DNA of 64,000 nt from Seriola aureovittata (Eukaryota; Chordata; Actinopteri; Carangiformes; Carangidae), in contig NC_079365.1 of the NCBI RefSeq assembly GCF_021018895.1, positions 21,440,001 through 21,504,000 on the forward strand. The letters are read 5' to 3'. This document shows positions 49,150 through 60,615 of this stretch, piece by piece. Position numbers and translations under genes: made by a program. A model generated the notes under the pieces. It searched no databases. It was not told the DNA's origin and worked only from the letters and a program-made list of their open reading frames with translations. Position 1 is the first letter of the stretch; each line of letters starts with the position of its first letter.

Positions 49150-49945
49150 TTCTGTACTGAAGGTTTCCAAGTGCACAGTGGAGAAGTTTGAATCTTCCTA
49201 GGGCTGGCTACCTGACCAAACTTTGCAATCAGGGGAGAGACGCCTTGTTAAGAGAGGCGAGCAAGAAGCCGATGGTCGCTCTGGCTGAGCTCCAGACATC
49301 CTGTGTGGAGACGGGAGAAACTTCCAGAAGGACAACCAATTCTCAACAACCACGTCTGGTTTTCTTCTGGAGCTCAGCCAGAGTGACCCTCGTGTTCTTG
49401 GTCACCACTCTTACCAAGAGTGGCCCTTCTCCCTCGATTGCTCAGTTTAGCCAGCGGGCCAGCTCAGGGAAGAGTCCTGGTTGTTCCACACTTCTTCCAT
49501 TTAAGAATCATGGAGGTGCTCTTGGGGACCTTCAGTGCAGCAGAATAGTTTTTTTTTTTTTTGTAGCCCTCCCCAGATCTGTGCCTCCTAGTCTCTGAGC
49601 TCTGCAGGCAGTTCCTTCAACCTCATGGCTTGGTTTTTGCTCTGATATGCATTGTCAGCTGTGAGACCTTATACAGACAGGTGTGTTCCTTTCCAAATGC
49701 ACCTGAGCCAAATTTCAAGTGTCATAGCAAAGGCTCTGAATACCTACAGTATGTCAATTCGATATTTCAGCTTTTCCTTTTTTAAAAATCTGGAAAAGAA
49801 ATTCTAAAAATCTCTTGAGTGTAGACTGATGAGGGATTTTTTTTTTTTTTTTTTTGCGATTTTAGCATAAAGGCTGCAACATAATACAATGTGAAAAAAT
49901 GGAAGGGATCTGAACACTTTCTGAATGCACTATATATACAGCTTT
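49150..49945. mobile_element. Decayed Tc1/mariner foldback remnant
   Basis: The first part (about 49160-49340) reads in the sense direction of a Tc1 transposase 5' region: 'caaactttgcaatcagggga', 'aagaagccgatggtcgctct', 'acttccagaaggacaaccaa'. From about 49366 the same region recurs in inverse orientation ('tctggagctcagccagagtg', 'tcgattgctcagtttagcca', 'cacttcttccatttaagaat') and continues through the 5' untranslated part and a terminal repeat ending near 'tgaacactttctgaatgcac'. The two parts form a foldback; 49274-49296 pairs with 49366-49388 at 22 of 23 positions. There is no intact transposase and no DDE catalytic region. Confidence 0.8.
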
Positions 49946-50593
49946 ATGAACAAAGAGGGTCTTAATAGCAAATCAGTGGCTCATTTGTGTTTTCTTACCA
50001 TTTTTCTCTTGATTTGTTGTTACCAGAAGTATTTCCTGAGCTATCCTTGTAGCAAAAAGACTTTATTGATCATAAACTTAGATGATCTTTGTTATCTTGC
50101 AGTAGGAGACAACATTTGGATGTGTGGGGACATTAAATGTGGGTCAAAGCCTGCTGACTTGTTAATTGCTCCTTTTAAAAAAGTCTGGGTATTTTTTTTT
50201 TTTTTGGGGGGGTGAAAATCAGCAAAATACTATAATGAAAAGTCTTACCCCACCTCCCAGTGTAACGCAGTAGACTGTATGATGATTTCTACCATGTACT
50301 GTAATGACAAAAGGTTCATTTGTTTGGTAATACGCTGTCAGTAACATTTATTATTGTTCAAAGCTGGAGAATAAGGTGAAGGTGGTTTCTGTCAGAAATG
50401 TTTGACATTTTTATCCGACAGGTTTTGGACACACATGCAAATCACCTTGTCATGACCTCGGCTTGCATGGCACATATACAGTACTGTATGCAGCTTCTTT
50501 CTTTCTTTTTTCATTTGTGTGCTCTTTCTTGTTTTTGTGTTCATTATTTCTGCATCTACATTCATTTTTTTGTTGTGTGAGCGCGGGCTCGCC

Positions 50594-50626
50594 CACACAC
50601 ACACACACACACGCGCGCACGCACAC
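50594..50626. repeat. (CA)n repeat with CG interruptions
   Basis: CA units run into CGCGCGCACGCACACG, a purine-pyrimidine alternating stretch. Confidence 0.88.
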
Positions 50627-50854
50627 GTATACACAAAGTGCGTTTGACACGGCAGTCAGGAGTCTCATTAGTGGGAGCAGAGGAGCCTTGCCTTCTGCTG
50701 TCAAGAGTGTGTGTCCCTACCGCTCCTCACAACCGTCTCCTACATGTCATGTCAGCCAAGGCTCTGATTCTCTGACGCTGTGCTTTGTGAGGTGAGCACG
50801 GAGACACGCCCGGGCTGAGAGCGAGCGAGGGGTGGGGGGGAGACAGTAAGAGAG

Positions 50855-50966
50855 AACAAGAGAGAGAGTGAGAGAGAGAGAGAGAGAGAATAAAAAAGAG
50901 TGAGGAACAAGAGAGAGAACCGGGAGAAGGGGGGTATAGAGGGGAAGAGAGAGAGAGAGAGAGAGA
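50855..50966. repeat. Purine-rich (AG)n cluster
   Basis: Two AG runs, at about 50858-50889 and 50945-50966, lie in a purine-rich stretch. The Ser/Leu-rich minus-strand frames here are artefacts. Confidence 0.88.
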
Positions 50967-51196
50967 AAATAAAAGCAAAGTAGGTTCTGACATTAGCAGT
51001 AATGAGGAACATGGAGGATGGTGCCAAGGGGGACATCATGACATTACTATCTGCAAATCAACCACTGCCTTGTTGCTGCCACAGATTCACTGTGAGAGGC
51101 GTTCAGGGTGGTACTGTACTTTTCAAACCGACAGTCAATCACACCCAAGAACATCAGCTTCTTTGTGCAAACGCTTCTAGCTATACTTTAGCTGTA

Positions 51197-51259
51197 ATAA
51201 TAATAATAACCAATAATAATGATGATGATGATAATAATAATAATAGTGAGGATAATAAT
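51197..51259. repeat. (AAT)n / (GAT)n trinucleotide repeat
   Basis: TAA units, then GAT units, then TAA units again with a GAGGA interruption. Confidence 0.93.
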
Positions 51260-53052
51260 AACCAACACGTCAAGCCACAAGCATAAAGTCGTTTTTACAC
51301 AAAAGAAAATACAATAAAAGGGTGTCTAAGATAAAATTTGACCCTTTTACCATGAACTCTTGTTATGAGTTCTGTTTCTGTTTCAGTGTGTTTGTTTATT
51401 CTAAAGTTTATCTGTATGGCACAACTTAAAAGTTGTTTTCTACATTTATATGAAAATATCAGGTGTGTTGGCACGGAGTCTGTTTGGCTTTGAGAAATAT
51501 GATGGCAAAGTTCATTTCAACAGTGTGGCTACTTAAGACGTTCTTGGAATAAATTGCTTTTTCTCTCTTTTAAAGTTTGTGTTGAAAACTCGTAATTATT
51601 TCCTTATGCTGCTGCTTTGTGAGGTATTGCCGTTTTTCTGCCAGATTAATTAGTTGATCACAGTTCAGCACAGGAGCGAGTATTTTACATTTTTTCCTTT
51701 TGCCTAGCATGTAATTGGAACGATTGAAAGTGACCTGATAGTGCCTTGTTTTGGCAATGCGGAGCGACTGCCGAGCTAATAAGCAAAATGAGGTTTTAAT
51801 AGTGTGTTGCTAAATGGAGTTGGCTGCTGCTACACCTGGATCATAGCATCATCTTACATTTTAATCAAAATCTCCCTGCAGCATTAAATAATATTTAATA
51901 AATCATCGTGATTACCTTTAAAACGCATCCAATTAAGCTTTAACAAATTCTTAAAACACTTGTGTTTCCTTCCTTTTTCTTAAACATCCACTGCCCATCA
52001 TATCTCCTTACTTGGTATCTGTCTGATGTCACAAGTAGGCAGAAGCAGCGTTTCGCCTTTGCTTTCATACTTAAGTAGCATGTGACTCATAAATCCACAC
52101 TCTTATTAATTCTCCTCAGCTTGTGTAAATGACCCTCCTGGGTATATATAAGCTTGATAAACCAAAGACATGGATGAAGGGACAGAGAAGAGAGAGAGAC
52201 AGAGAGGGTGAGGGAGGGGTGAAGGCTCGGAGGCTCTTTGAGGAACAGAGTTGTTAGCGCTTTGCCCTCAGGGTGAATGAGAAGTAGCTTTGAGGGCTGT
52301 GAGGCCCAGGGTTGGCTCCCCACCTAAAGGCGTGTTTACCACCGTGTTGCGCGGCGGCTGTGCTTTTGAAGGATCAGTCTTGAACGCGCCTCTAATTAAA
52401 GCTGTCATGGCTGGGTGCCTGCAGGGATAATGTTCTATTATTATAGTCATTTGTTTCAATTAAACGCTGGGTGATTTTACAATAGCAGCCGTGAACCTGT
52501 GTGAGTGAGCCATCACTCTAAACAAGATGGTTCCAGTCAAGCAGGGAGTGAGGAGAGAAAAGTCTCAGGACTCACAGGAGCATTGATCACTGCCTACTGA
52601 AAGAGGGCAGGACGGGATAGAGACAGGGTCTGAATGTCAGATTAAAAGGCATCAGCAGGTGATGTTAAATACTGGATGATACCATGCTGCATCTGGGGGA
52701 AATAATGCTCACTGTCAAGTAAATTTCAGTTTGCATTTATATTTTTGAAGCAAGTAAACTAGAAGTGAATGGACTCCAGCTCCACAGACGGCTCATAATG
52801 AAAAACTGACAGATTTATTTTAGACGGTGCTAATAAGCTGAAACATGACCACAACATTTATTGATTCTTTAGCATGGAGAGGCTGCTTTATTATGAAGCC
52901 AGCGCAATAAAACCTTGCATAGCAATCAGCCCGCTTATTTAACTGATGAAACAGATGCCACTCTGGTATAATCATCATAAGGATGAAGCAAGGTTAGCTG
53001 CTTTACTCTCCTCTGGTGTGAATCTCTCCTCTTTCTCCTTGTGGCTGCACAG

Positions 53053-53154
53053 AGCTCTCCTCTCCCCTTCTCTCATCTCTGTGCTGGTGGTCAAATCCCC
53101 TTAGCTAAATCAAATGGTGCAGGCAATTGGAGCGGCCGTGAAACCATTTCAAAG
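53053..53154 (+). other. Candidate unannotated cassette exon of tox2
   Basis: The acceptor is a pyrimidine-rich stretch ending GGCTGCACAG and the donor is AAG then GTAAGG, a near-consensus site. The 102 bases between are open in phase 0, the phase shared by all other tox2 introns, and encode 34 residues beginning SSPLPFSHLCAGGQIPLAKS. Inclusion between the exons at 40268 and 57341 would keep the frame. I do not recognise the peptide in any TOX paralogue, and in a 16.8-kb intron such a combination can arise by chance. Confidence 0.27.
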
Positions 53155-54600
53155 GTAAGGTCAGCAGGAGCAGGGGAACAATGGCTTTGTGATATTCCAT
53201 CTCGCACACAATGTGCTACACATAATTGGAAAGCCTTTGTTATTTGACTCCCATTTGACTATGATGTACAAGATGTGAATACAAACACGACAGGCGTAAC
53301 GATGGCAGGAGAACACGTTCACACCGAGTTTCCTGGCTTTACATCACAGTTTAGGTCCGCCTGGCTGCTCATCGCCAAAAAGCAATATCTAACTGTCCCC
53401 TTGCTAACTTTGGAGATGAATTTTAGTCTTTAGGTCATGTGGGGTCTCTTTTTTGCTTCTTTTTCTTTTGTAGTTTCTGTACTTTTCCCTCCGTTTTCTC
53501 TTTTTCTCCCTGTCTCTCGCTCGGTTCCTGTGTCCTCTTTCCTTTCCTCTTCCTCCTCTGTTTATGAGGGACTTTAATCTCCTGGGCTTTACAGCAAACA
53601 GCTAAATTGCCTGGAGGTTGAGCATAGCCAAGACAATACCCAAGAGAACTCAGAATTCAACTTTATAAATAATCTAAATATATAAATTTAGGCCACTACA
53701 TTGCTCAAGTTGGTAGTTGTACTATGAAAACACAGCAAAAGCACATTGTCCATGTTGAGAGTCCTGGAAAAGTCAGTATGTGTTACATGCTAAAGGCAGA
53801 GAGCACTGACCAACTAAATCCTGTTACTCACAATGCCCCCCCCCCTCTCTCTTTTGGCCAGCCATTTGGATGATACCATTAGGAATTAGCATACAGTACC
53901 TATGGCAACCAGCAACCTTTGTCAGATTCTTTCATAATATTTGTACAGCCGTCTGCCGCTCGCTTTATTTAGCTCGGGGTTGATGGCACTATGTGATAAC
54001 TTTTTGCTCTTTCTGTCTCGCACAGGTGAAAGCAACAACTAAAAGCACTCTGAGATGGGTTTTTTTTTTTTTTTTTTTAATAGGGACATAGGAATTACTG
54101 TTAGAAGTAAATTATAACAGTAGGAGCGTTTTGAGTAATGAGTACTAGTCCTTTAGGTTTTATACTGCACTTTGCTGCTTTTAGTAACTGTAATAAGGTA
54201 ATGCACACTTACATATCTACTTTTTATAGTGGTTATATAATGCAACTTACACTATTGACTTCAGACTTCCACTAGAATACAACAGTTTTTATGTTTCTAT
54301 ATTTTGTAATGTCTAACTGCTGACTAACCAAAGACTAAGATGAGATGGTACAGAACATATTGTCACAATTTACAATACATGTCTGAAATCAGTTACTTCA
54401 AACGGGAACCTAAATGATTTAAAGCCTTTGTGATCCCAGGGTTTTGCTGGTCATACTCTCATGAGGGTGACACCCAGCACCCACGATGCCATGGTGACCC
54501 CCCCCCCCCGATGAACTCCCGCTTTTCTGCATGTCTCCCTCTTGTTTATATTAAACATGGTGTGGCTCAGATTAAAAGGTGACAATTTTGCCTGGAGGCT

Positions 54601-54614
54601 GTTGCTATGGAAAT
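54601..54614. promoter_or_regulatory. Candidate RFX X-box
   Basis: GTTGCTATGGAAAT matches the asymmetric X-box form (GTTGCYATGGMAAC) except at the last base. Motif only. Confidence 0.28.
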
Positions 54615-56034
54615 GCGTCTGCTATATCTATGATAGGCCATTCATGTTTGATTAATTGGTTTTTCAATGCTTCTTGGTTTGTGAGGAGAGGACCCTTAAA
54701 GAGCAAGTCCATGGAAAATGGAAAATTAATGGATTTCTATTTCCTTCTCTTTCCTCTTCTTTTCCTCCACTATTTTTTCTGTCTTACTTATTTTGCTGAA
54801 GCTATTTCCTCATGTTTTAAGAAGTATAGTGATGGTGTTTTGAATTATGATTGGAAGTTGGAGATTGCTGTGGATGGGGGGAGGTTAGAGCTTGGTTATT
54901 TGAAATGCAAAAGGAATGTCTTTGTTCATGGCTGCCTTTTGTGAGCAGCTGCTGAGGCAAACACAGAATCTAATGTCGTGTGAATATTATGAGTTTTCAA
55001 AGCAGGCCAGGGCCTCGTACAACATTACTTTGTTGTGCATTTTTATTCTGGCAATCTACTGGGACCAATTATGATTAGAGAGCTGAGCCTTCATCTCTGA
55101 ACCTCTAACTTGTGTTTATCAAGACCTCATATGCTCGGGCCCTTTCAATTTGATCTTTTTTGCGCTGCACTAATGTGTAATGTATTATTTAACTCATAAA
55201 TGTTTAAAAGAGCTAACAAATGCTAGTTCATCACTTTCTGATCTGTAAATTGCCAAACATTCCCATTTATGCCCGCATTAAAAGCATCCTTTGGTCTGTG
55301 CTCGTGTTGTATCCTGATGAATCTTGAAGAAAAGCTTTTGATGTAGTTATTATTGAAGATCTTTTAAGACTGCTAAGAGCAGAACTTTGTGAGAGTCTGA
55401 TTCTTTAATCTCTCTGAAGGGTGTTCTCTGTGTGAGGGTCATTCTCCAGCTGTGAGCGCCCATTTTTGTTTCTATTCGTGGACCCAAGTGTTGCAAAAGG
55501 TGTTCTTTAACATGGCAGTAAATAATATTTTTTCTCCTTCATGGAAGATGGTTGCAATAATATATCTGCAGGGGGTTGATAGGGGATTTTGATCAATGCC
55601 ATTGACTCAACGATCGCTTTAACAGCTGCTGAGATCTCTGGCTTTTCAAAACTTCAACTTTCAGAAGCAGGAACTGAAGAGACCAACCAGGCCGCTGTGC
55701 CTCAAGGACCATGGAGGGTGCTGCAGTTGTTACACTGCATAGTGACTGACTATGGAGGTCATCAGAAGTCAACAGAAATTGTGGATTGTACTTTTAACTG
55801 TAATAGAGAGCTCCCTTGAAAAATTAAATCATTTTGAGCTAAGTGGTAATGGGCCTGTGTGTTACGTGGGTGAATGTTGAAGCAAATGCAAAACTGCCTT
55901 GAGACACAGCTCCCCTAAAGTCTCATAGCGGTGGAAAACTTGAATTGTACAGTAAAAAACATCTTCATTAAAATGCAAAGTAGTTTTATTTTCTTAGATA
56001 AACTTGCAATAATTGATTTTCTTTTTTTTAGCCA

Positions 56035-56690
56035 CTTGAGCAACGGAGCGCAACACTGACATATTATCACCCTTTAAATTAATGTGGCGAACCTGTTAGC
56101 AAACGGTTGCTCGTTTTTCACATCTACCAGATACAGCAACATTAGCATTGATTCAGAGTTGTGTCTCTGGCCACCTGATGAATTATATTCACTCTCATTT
56201 TACCTCTGTTTTTGGCGTCCACTAACCACAAAGACAAATATCTGGCTCTTTAACTGCTCCACTATGTCCTAGTTATTAAGTGCTTCTATCTGTCACTTGG
56301 TGCTGAACAGGAAGTTGTGAAGCTGTGTTTTGCTTTTGTCTTAAATAACAAATCAGTGTGAGTGACCTGGAAAACCAAAACAATGAGCTGAAAGACGGTA
56401 AAATTCTCCCTGTAGAGCTGAGGGGAACCGCAGAGTCACGTGACCTGTCCCTGCGGGCTCATTACCATGAGCGACAGCTTTTTCATGCATGTAGTCATGT
56501 GATGTGTGACATATGACGCGACAGCGATTTCAAAGATTATTTCTCATTTATAAAATCGATTATTTAATAACATTATATGAGGGTCACATCTGCTTGATTG
56601 ACAGCCACCCTATCACAGTGAGTCATAGTGATTGCTCCACCCAGCTCCACCTCATGGAAAATGTAGTTTTTCTGTGTCTTCTGACTGACA
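56035..56690. repeat. Dispersed teleost repeat, unclassified
   Basis: It contains 'atacagcaacattagcattg', 'gagttgtgtctctggccacc', 'acaaatatctggctctttaa', 'gtgctgaacaggaagttgtg' and 'aaaaccaaaacaatgagctg' in an order I recognise from a frequent percomorph repeat. Its right limit, near 'cacctcatggaaaatgtagt', is approximate. There is no coding capacity. Confidence 0.5.
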
Positions 56691-57340
56691 AATTTTGTGG
56701 CAGGCAACAAGCCTGAATGCTTCCAGGTTTCAAAATGAGACTAAGTGGGATGTCACAGGTGCTACATTCATGTTTTTCTAGATGGTATGAGTCCTCAGGG
56801 AGCGAATACTGTTCGGTGTCTTGTTTAGTGTCTAAAGTGAAGTTGCAGTGAGTTTTTTTTTTTTTGGCTTGAGCTGGAGAGATGATATCGTCTTATTTTT
56901 GTGAGATATTTAGTTGGTTTAGCTCACTAATAACCTTGGATTTTCATAGCAGTCAGGTCAGTGCTGAAGGCAGGTACCAAACAAGCAGCAGATAAACTTG
57001 GCCACAAAGCTGCCGTATAGTGTATGTTACCGCCCTAAGAAAAGACAGAAAAGGAAAGAGAAGCTTTCCAACCACCAGCCTAAGTTCAACTGTGAGACCT
57101 GTAAGAGGGTTGTTTTTTGTCTGTTTAGTTTTCAACAGACGTATGTCCCTCTTTACATCTAAATTTTTGTAAGTTTTTTTGTCTTTTTTTTTTGTTTTGT
57201 TTTTTTAGCTCTTGACACATTTTCTCAAATTTGATAATGTCATCTCCACTTTTAAGTAATTGCATATTTGGCTGATTGGCAACCTTTTATCCCTTTGAGT
57301 AGGAGAAGATAGTAAAGCTGGTGTTCTTCTCTCACCCCAG

Positions 57341-57607
57341 ATGCAGGAGATGGCTTTGCACCACCACCAACAGCAACACCATCACCAGCACCCAGACGGC
57401 ACTCATTATGATCCCGCCCGTAACCACCCCCTGATAAACAGCTCACCTCCGATACTGCCCAACCCCATGAGTGCACTGTCCCAGCTAAACTCTCAGGTCA
57501 GCCGGAGTGCACTGCCTCATGGCTCCCCCTCACCTCCCGGAAGTAAATCGGCCACACCCTCCCCCTCAAGCTCCAATCAGGAAGAGGAGACTGATCCTCA
57601 TTCGAAG
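57341..57607 (+). CDS. tox2: tox2 exon with His/Gln run and SPSPPGSKSATPSPSSS
   Basis: This 267-bp exon encodes 89 residues linking the N-terminal region to the HMG box. It starts MQEMAL, equivalent to the IQEM of mammalian TOX2, followed by an 11-residue His/Gln run (57359-57391). Further on, MSALSQLNSQ matches the MSALSQ segment of TOX2. The PHGSPSPPGSKSATPSPSSS block is the Ser/Pro-rich signature conserved in TOX, TOX2 and TOX3. It ends NQEEETDPHSK, close to the acidic QEEE end of TOX2. The acceptor is TTCTCTCACCCCAG and the donor AAG then GTACTG; both ends are phase 0. The Ser/Pro block is a plausible phosphorylation region, by inference. The His/Gln run is not in the mammalian sequence I recall. 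Confidence 0.96.
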
Positions 57608-59027
57608 GTACTGATGTGGCTTGTCTGGCTTGTAGTTGTGGAGTAGCAGGCGCGGGCTTGGCAGCGCTTCTCTGAGAGTTTTTGCATGCTAGCTGCAGGA
57701 ACACAGGCATAGATATGCTTGTGCTTCTTTTATTTGGTCGCCTGGAAGATTCAGACTTGGTCGAACAGTTTTGCTGGAGTCGGATTTATAGCTATGATTT
57801 TTTTGTTTTCTTTTGTATTTATAATGGTGTGGTGTAGTGTGGTCTCACATTTGAAAAGAAAATTGCTTTGAGATATTTAGTTCCTGATTGAATTTAACCG
57901 TTTTATGTCTTTTTCTATATTCTGAGTGAAAAAATATGATTCAGACACAATCTTCTCTTTGTGTAAAAATAATTCATCTTCAGACAAATTTCGTTTCCAA
58001 CGACACATTTGCGACATTTGGCATGCCTCACACACACGTGACATGACGTGAAATCTTCACATGATGCAGTTGTTTAAATATGTAGTTGTTGGAATGTTAT
58101 TTACAGATGTGAGGGATATTTTAATGGGTTGATCATCAACACAGATACAAGGTTTTGGCAGTCCCATTTAATTTTGTTATATACAGCCCTATTTGAAACC
58201 AACCTCTCCTCCATTTAAATCACTCATTCATTTAAACGAGAAGGATACTTGTTTAGATTCATTTGGTTTATGTAAATCTATAAAAACTGCTTTCACGAAA
58301 TTGCCCACCAACCAATGTCTCCACGGATTTGCTTCGTTTCTATCAGGGAAATGTGAATGAGTGTATAATTTAATCTGCCTGGTCCACCAGTGTTTCAGAT
58401 TCATCTGTGTATTTAAATGCTAGGTCGCAGTGATACAGTATAACAAGAAGGGGGATCCTGTAGTTTAAAAAATATATTTCCAGGCCTATACATCTCTGCT
58501 GTGCTTCTCACTGTGTGTGTGAATAAAAATGATTACCATCTCTCCTATCAGTAAGTAATTCCATTTGCTCTCTCCAATTCATTCTGAGACCACATCAAAG
58601 CCAGAGCAGATACAGCAGGCGATTTAAAATTCCTTTCACCCCTAGCATGAAAAGTCAGAATTTATGACTTGCTGAACAACTCAAAAATAAAGATTTGAAA
58701 AGGTTTGATAAATTCAACTAACAGATGTTATTTTTGACAAAGTAAGGCAGAAAAGAAAAACTGCTGTCAACCAGCGCCTGTGTCAGAGTGTGACTGTCAG
58801 TGAAACATCGCCGCAATATTCAAACGCTGACGACACGGGTGTCGAACGGAGAGATTGAATTATGGATTTAATGAAGTTTACATGCTTCACCTGGACCTAA
58901 TGTTATAAGCATTTATCAGAGATGCAATTATTCCCTCCAAAGGCAGTTAGATAGAATTGTTAGACCTTCTTTCTGCAGCATCAATAAGTTGTTTTGTTTT
59001 TTGTGTGTCCCTCTGATGGTCTTCCAG
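57608..59027 (+). other. tox2 intron of 1.4 kb
   Basis: A phase-0 intron from GTACTG to GGTCTTCCAG. I see no repeat element, RNA gene or reading frame of note; it is AT-rich unique sequence. Confidence 0.9.
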
Positions 59028-59258
59028 ATCACAGGCGAGAAGCGGCCGTCTTCAGAGATGATGAAGCCCAAGCCCAAACCCCAAAAAAAGAAGAAGAAGA
59101 AGGATCCCAATGAGCCTACAAAGCCCGTGTCAGCCTACGCCTTGTTCTTCAGAGACACCCAGGCAGCCATTAAGGGACAGAACCCCAATGCCACCTTTGG
59201 TGACGTATCCAAGATAGTAGCCTCCATGTGGGACGGACTCGGAGAGGAGCAGAAACAG
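59028..59258 (+). CDS. tox2: tox2 exon with lysine-rich NLS and start of the HMG box
   Basis: This 231-bp exon encodes 77 residues. [12 protein letters not shown] is followed by a basic run, [14 protein letters not shown], which fits the nuclear-localisation signal that precedes the HMG box in all TOX proteins. The HMG box then begins [20 protein letters not shown] and runs through [20 protein letters not shown] to GEEQKQ, covering helices 1 and 2. The [12 protein letters not shown] wording fits TOX2; TOX and TOX3 have GEVSKI. The acceptor is GATGGTCTTCCAG and the donor CAG then GTAGAT, both phase 0. TOX proteins are nuclear chromatin-associated regulators that bind DNA by structure through a single HMG box. 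One substitution stands out: Thr (59118-59120) in [10 protein letters not shown] where the family normally has Gln. Confidence 0.98.
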
Positions 59259-59380
59259 GTAGATTCACGTTTTAGCATTTTACATCATCCTCTAATTGCC
59301 ACTGATTGATGACGTCAGATTGATTTATTGGGTGTATTACAGGGGTAAAAACTGCCTTGAAATCATGTTGTGATGCATTT

Positions 59381-59747
59381 ACAGCCGCTACTATACTATT
59401 TTCATTATCAATGGATTTGCAGATTCTTTTCTCGATTAGTTGATTAATCATTTGGTCTATAAAATGTCAGAAAACAGTAAAAATTGCCCATTATATATTC
59501 GCAGAGCCCTGTAGTATCTTAAAAGGTTTTGTTTTATCCGAACTACAGACAAAAGCTCAAGTTTATTTTCATGTATGACAATGAACGGGATCAAATCATC
59601 ACATTTGAGAAGCTAAAATCAGTGAATGTTTAGAAATTTTGCTTCAAAAATTTCTAAATTAATGATTCAATTATCAAAATAGTTACTGATTCATTGACTG
59701 CTGATTGACTAACCAATTAATCCACTTATTGTCTCAGCTGTAAAAGC
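59381..59747 (+). repeat. GGGCTGCAACTAA-type MITE-like repeat, copy
   Basis: It contains 'ttcattatcaatggatttgc', 'ctcgattagttgattaatca', 'tttggtctataaaatgtcag', 'cacatttgagaagctaaaat' and ends 'ttattgtctcagctgtaaaa'. It is about 367 bp and non-coding. It sits directly behind the exon that starts the HMG box. Confidence 0.65.
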
Positions 59748-60569
59748 ATTTATTAATGAATTACACATGCGCTACCAGTACACAATAAAATTGTGTCACT
59801 CTCCTGTGTGAATGCCATAAAAAAATCATATAGTACTGACAGAAGTGAAAAGTTTGGTTTAATCAGCTGCAGATATATTTGACAGCATATTTCCAGGAGT
59901 CAATTTCATTTTGTTAAAGCCTCAACTGTGCATAAGGAACTGCAGCAACATTTGTGGAAAGCATTTCCATCGGCACATTTTCTATTTCATTTTAGCATTC
60001 CAGACCAACAGACAAAGTCAAAGAGGTTTCTATGTGTTTGTGGTAACAAATGATGGTGTGAAATGAATGGAAAACGAGACAGTCTGATGATCATGCGCAG
60101 ACTCATATTTTTAGAATATCCAGTCAGGGTGCAGCCTATTGGGTGTCAAATAAAAGCACCTGTCTCGATGACAAAGTGCAGCCCATTCTCCTCAGCCCCA
60201 GCCACTGTCGACTAGACCCTATCTAGCATGTGTGTGTTTTTCTCCCACCAAACCTACTTTATACGCTGGACTTTGGAGGCCGTCTGTCCCTTTTATTTGC
60301 AGTTAATTTTTGCCGCCTTCACCGGGGCTCTTCACCATGAATCTTCATTTCGCCGCTGACACCCTTGAATGTGAATTCCTCATTTCCTGTCCTTTTATTT
60401 ATATCTGTTGCCTGGTGATTTGATCATGCTGGGAATACAAGATTAGCAATTGCCTTGTCCTTGGTTTCGCCTCAAGGACATCTGCTCCTGAAATGTTATT
60501 GTTTGTGCTTCTTAACCCTGTGTGTCCTGGCTCCTTTTTCACCTTAGATTTTGCACTGTAGATGCAATG

Positions 60570-60576
60570 CTCTCTC

Positions 60577-60615
<39 letters not shown>

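Larger units (their letters stand above)
40556..57340 (+). other. tox2 intron of 16.8 kb
   Basis: A phase-0 intron from GTGAGT to TCTCACCCCAG. It holds a probable DNA-transposon remnant at 40690-41480, a long unique AT-rich part from 41500 to 43900, an AG run at 43978-44033, dispersed repeats at 44570-44960 and 45260-45450, a CT run at 45839-45875, a Tc1 foldback at 49150-49945, CA and AG runs at 50594-50966, AAT/GAT repeats at 51197-51259 and a dispersed repeat at 56035-56690. Two stretches that look exon-like (48600-48749 and 53053-53154) are listed separately. The stretches 46260-46480, 51600-51960 and 54950-55420 look unique and homeodomain-site rich. Confidence 0.85.

Noticed and set aside
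49188..49598. 136-codon frame within the Tc1 remnant
   Set aside because: It crosses the inversion point and so is not a transposase; it is open by chance.
54579..54944. 121-codon plus-strand frame
   Set aside because: No recognisable domain, AT-rich Phe/Leu composition, and no splice sites in phase; more likely intronic sequence.
57252..57710. Minus-strand frames over the His/Gln exon
   Set aside because: Antisense shadows of the coding exon and its flanks with Gly/Ser-rich artefact composition.
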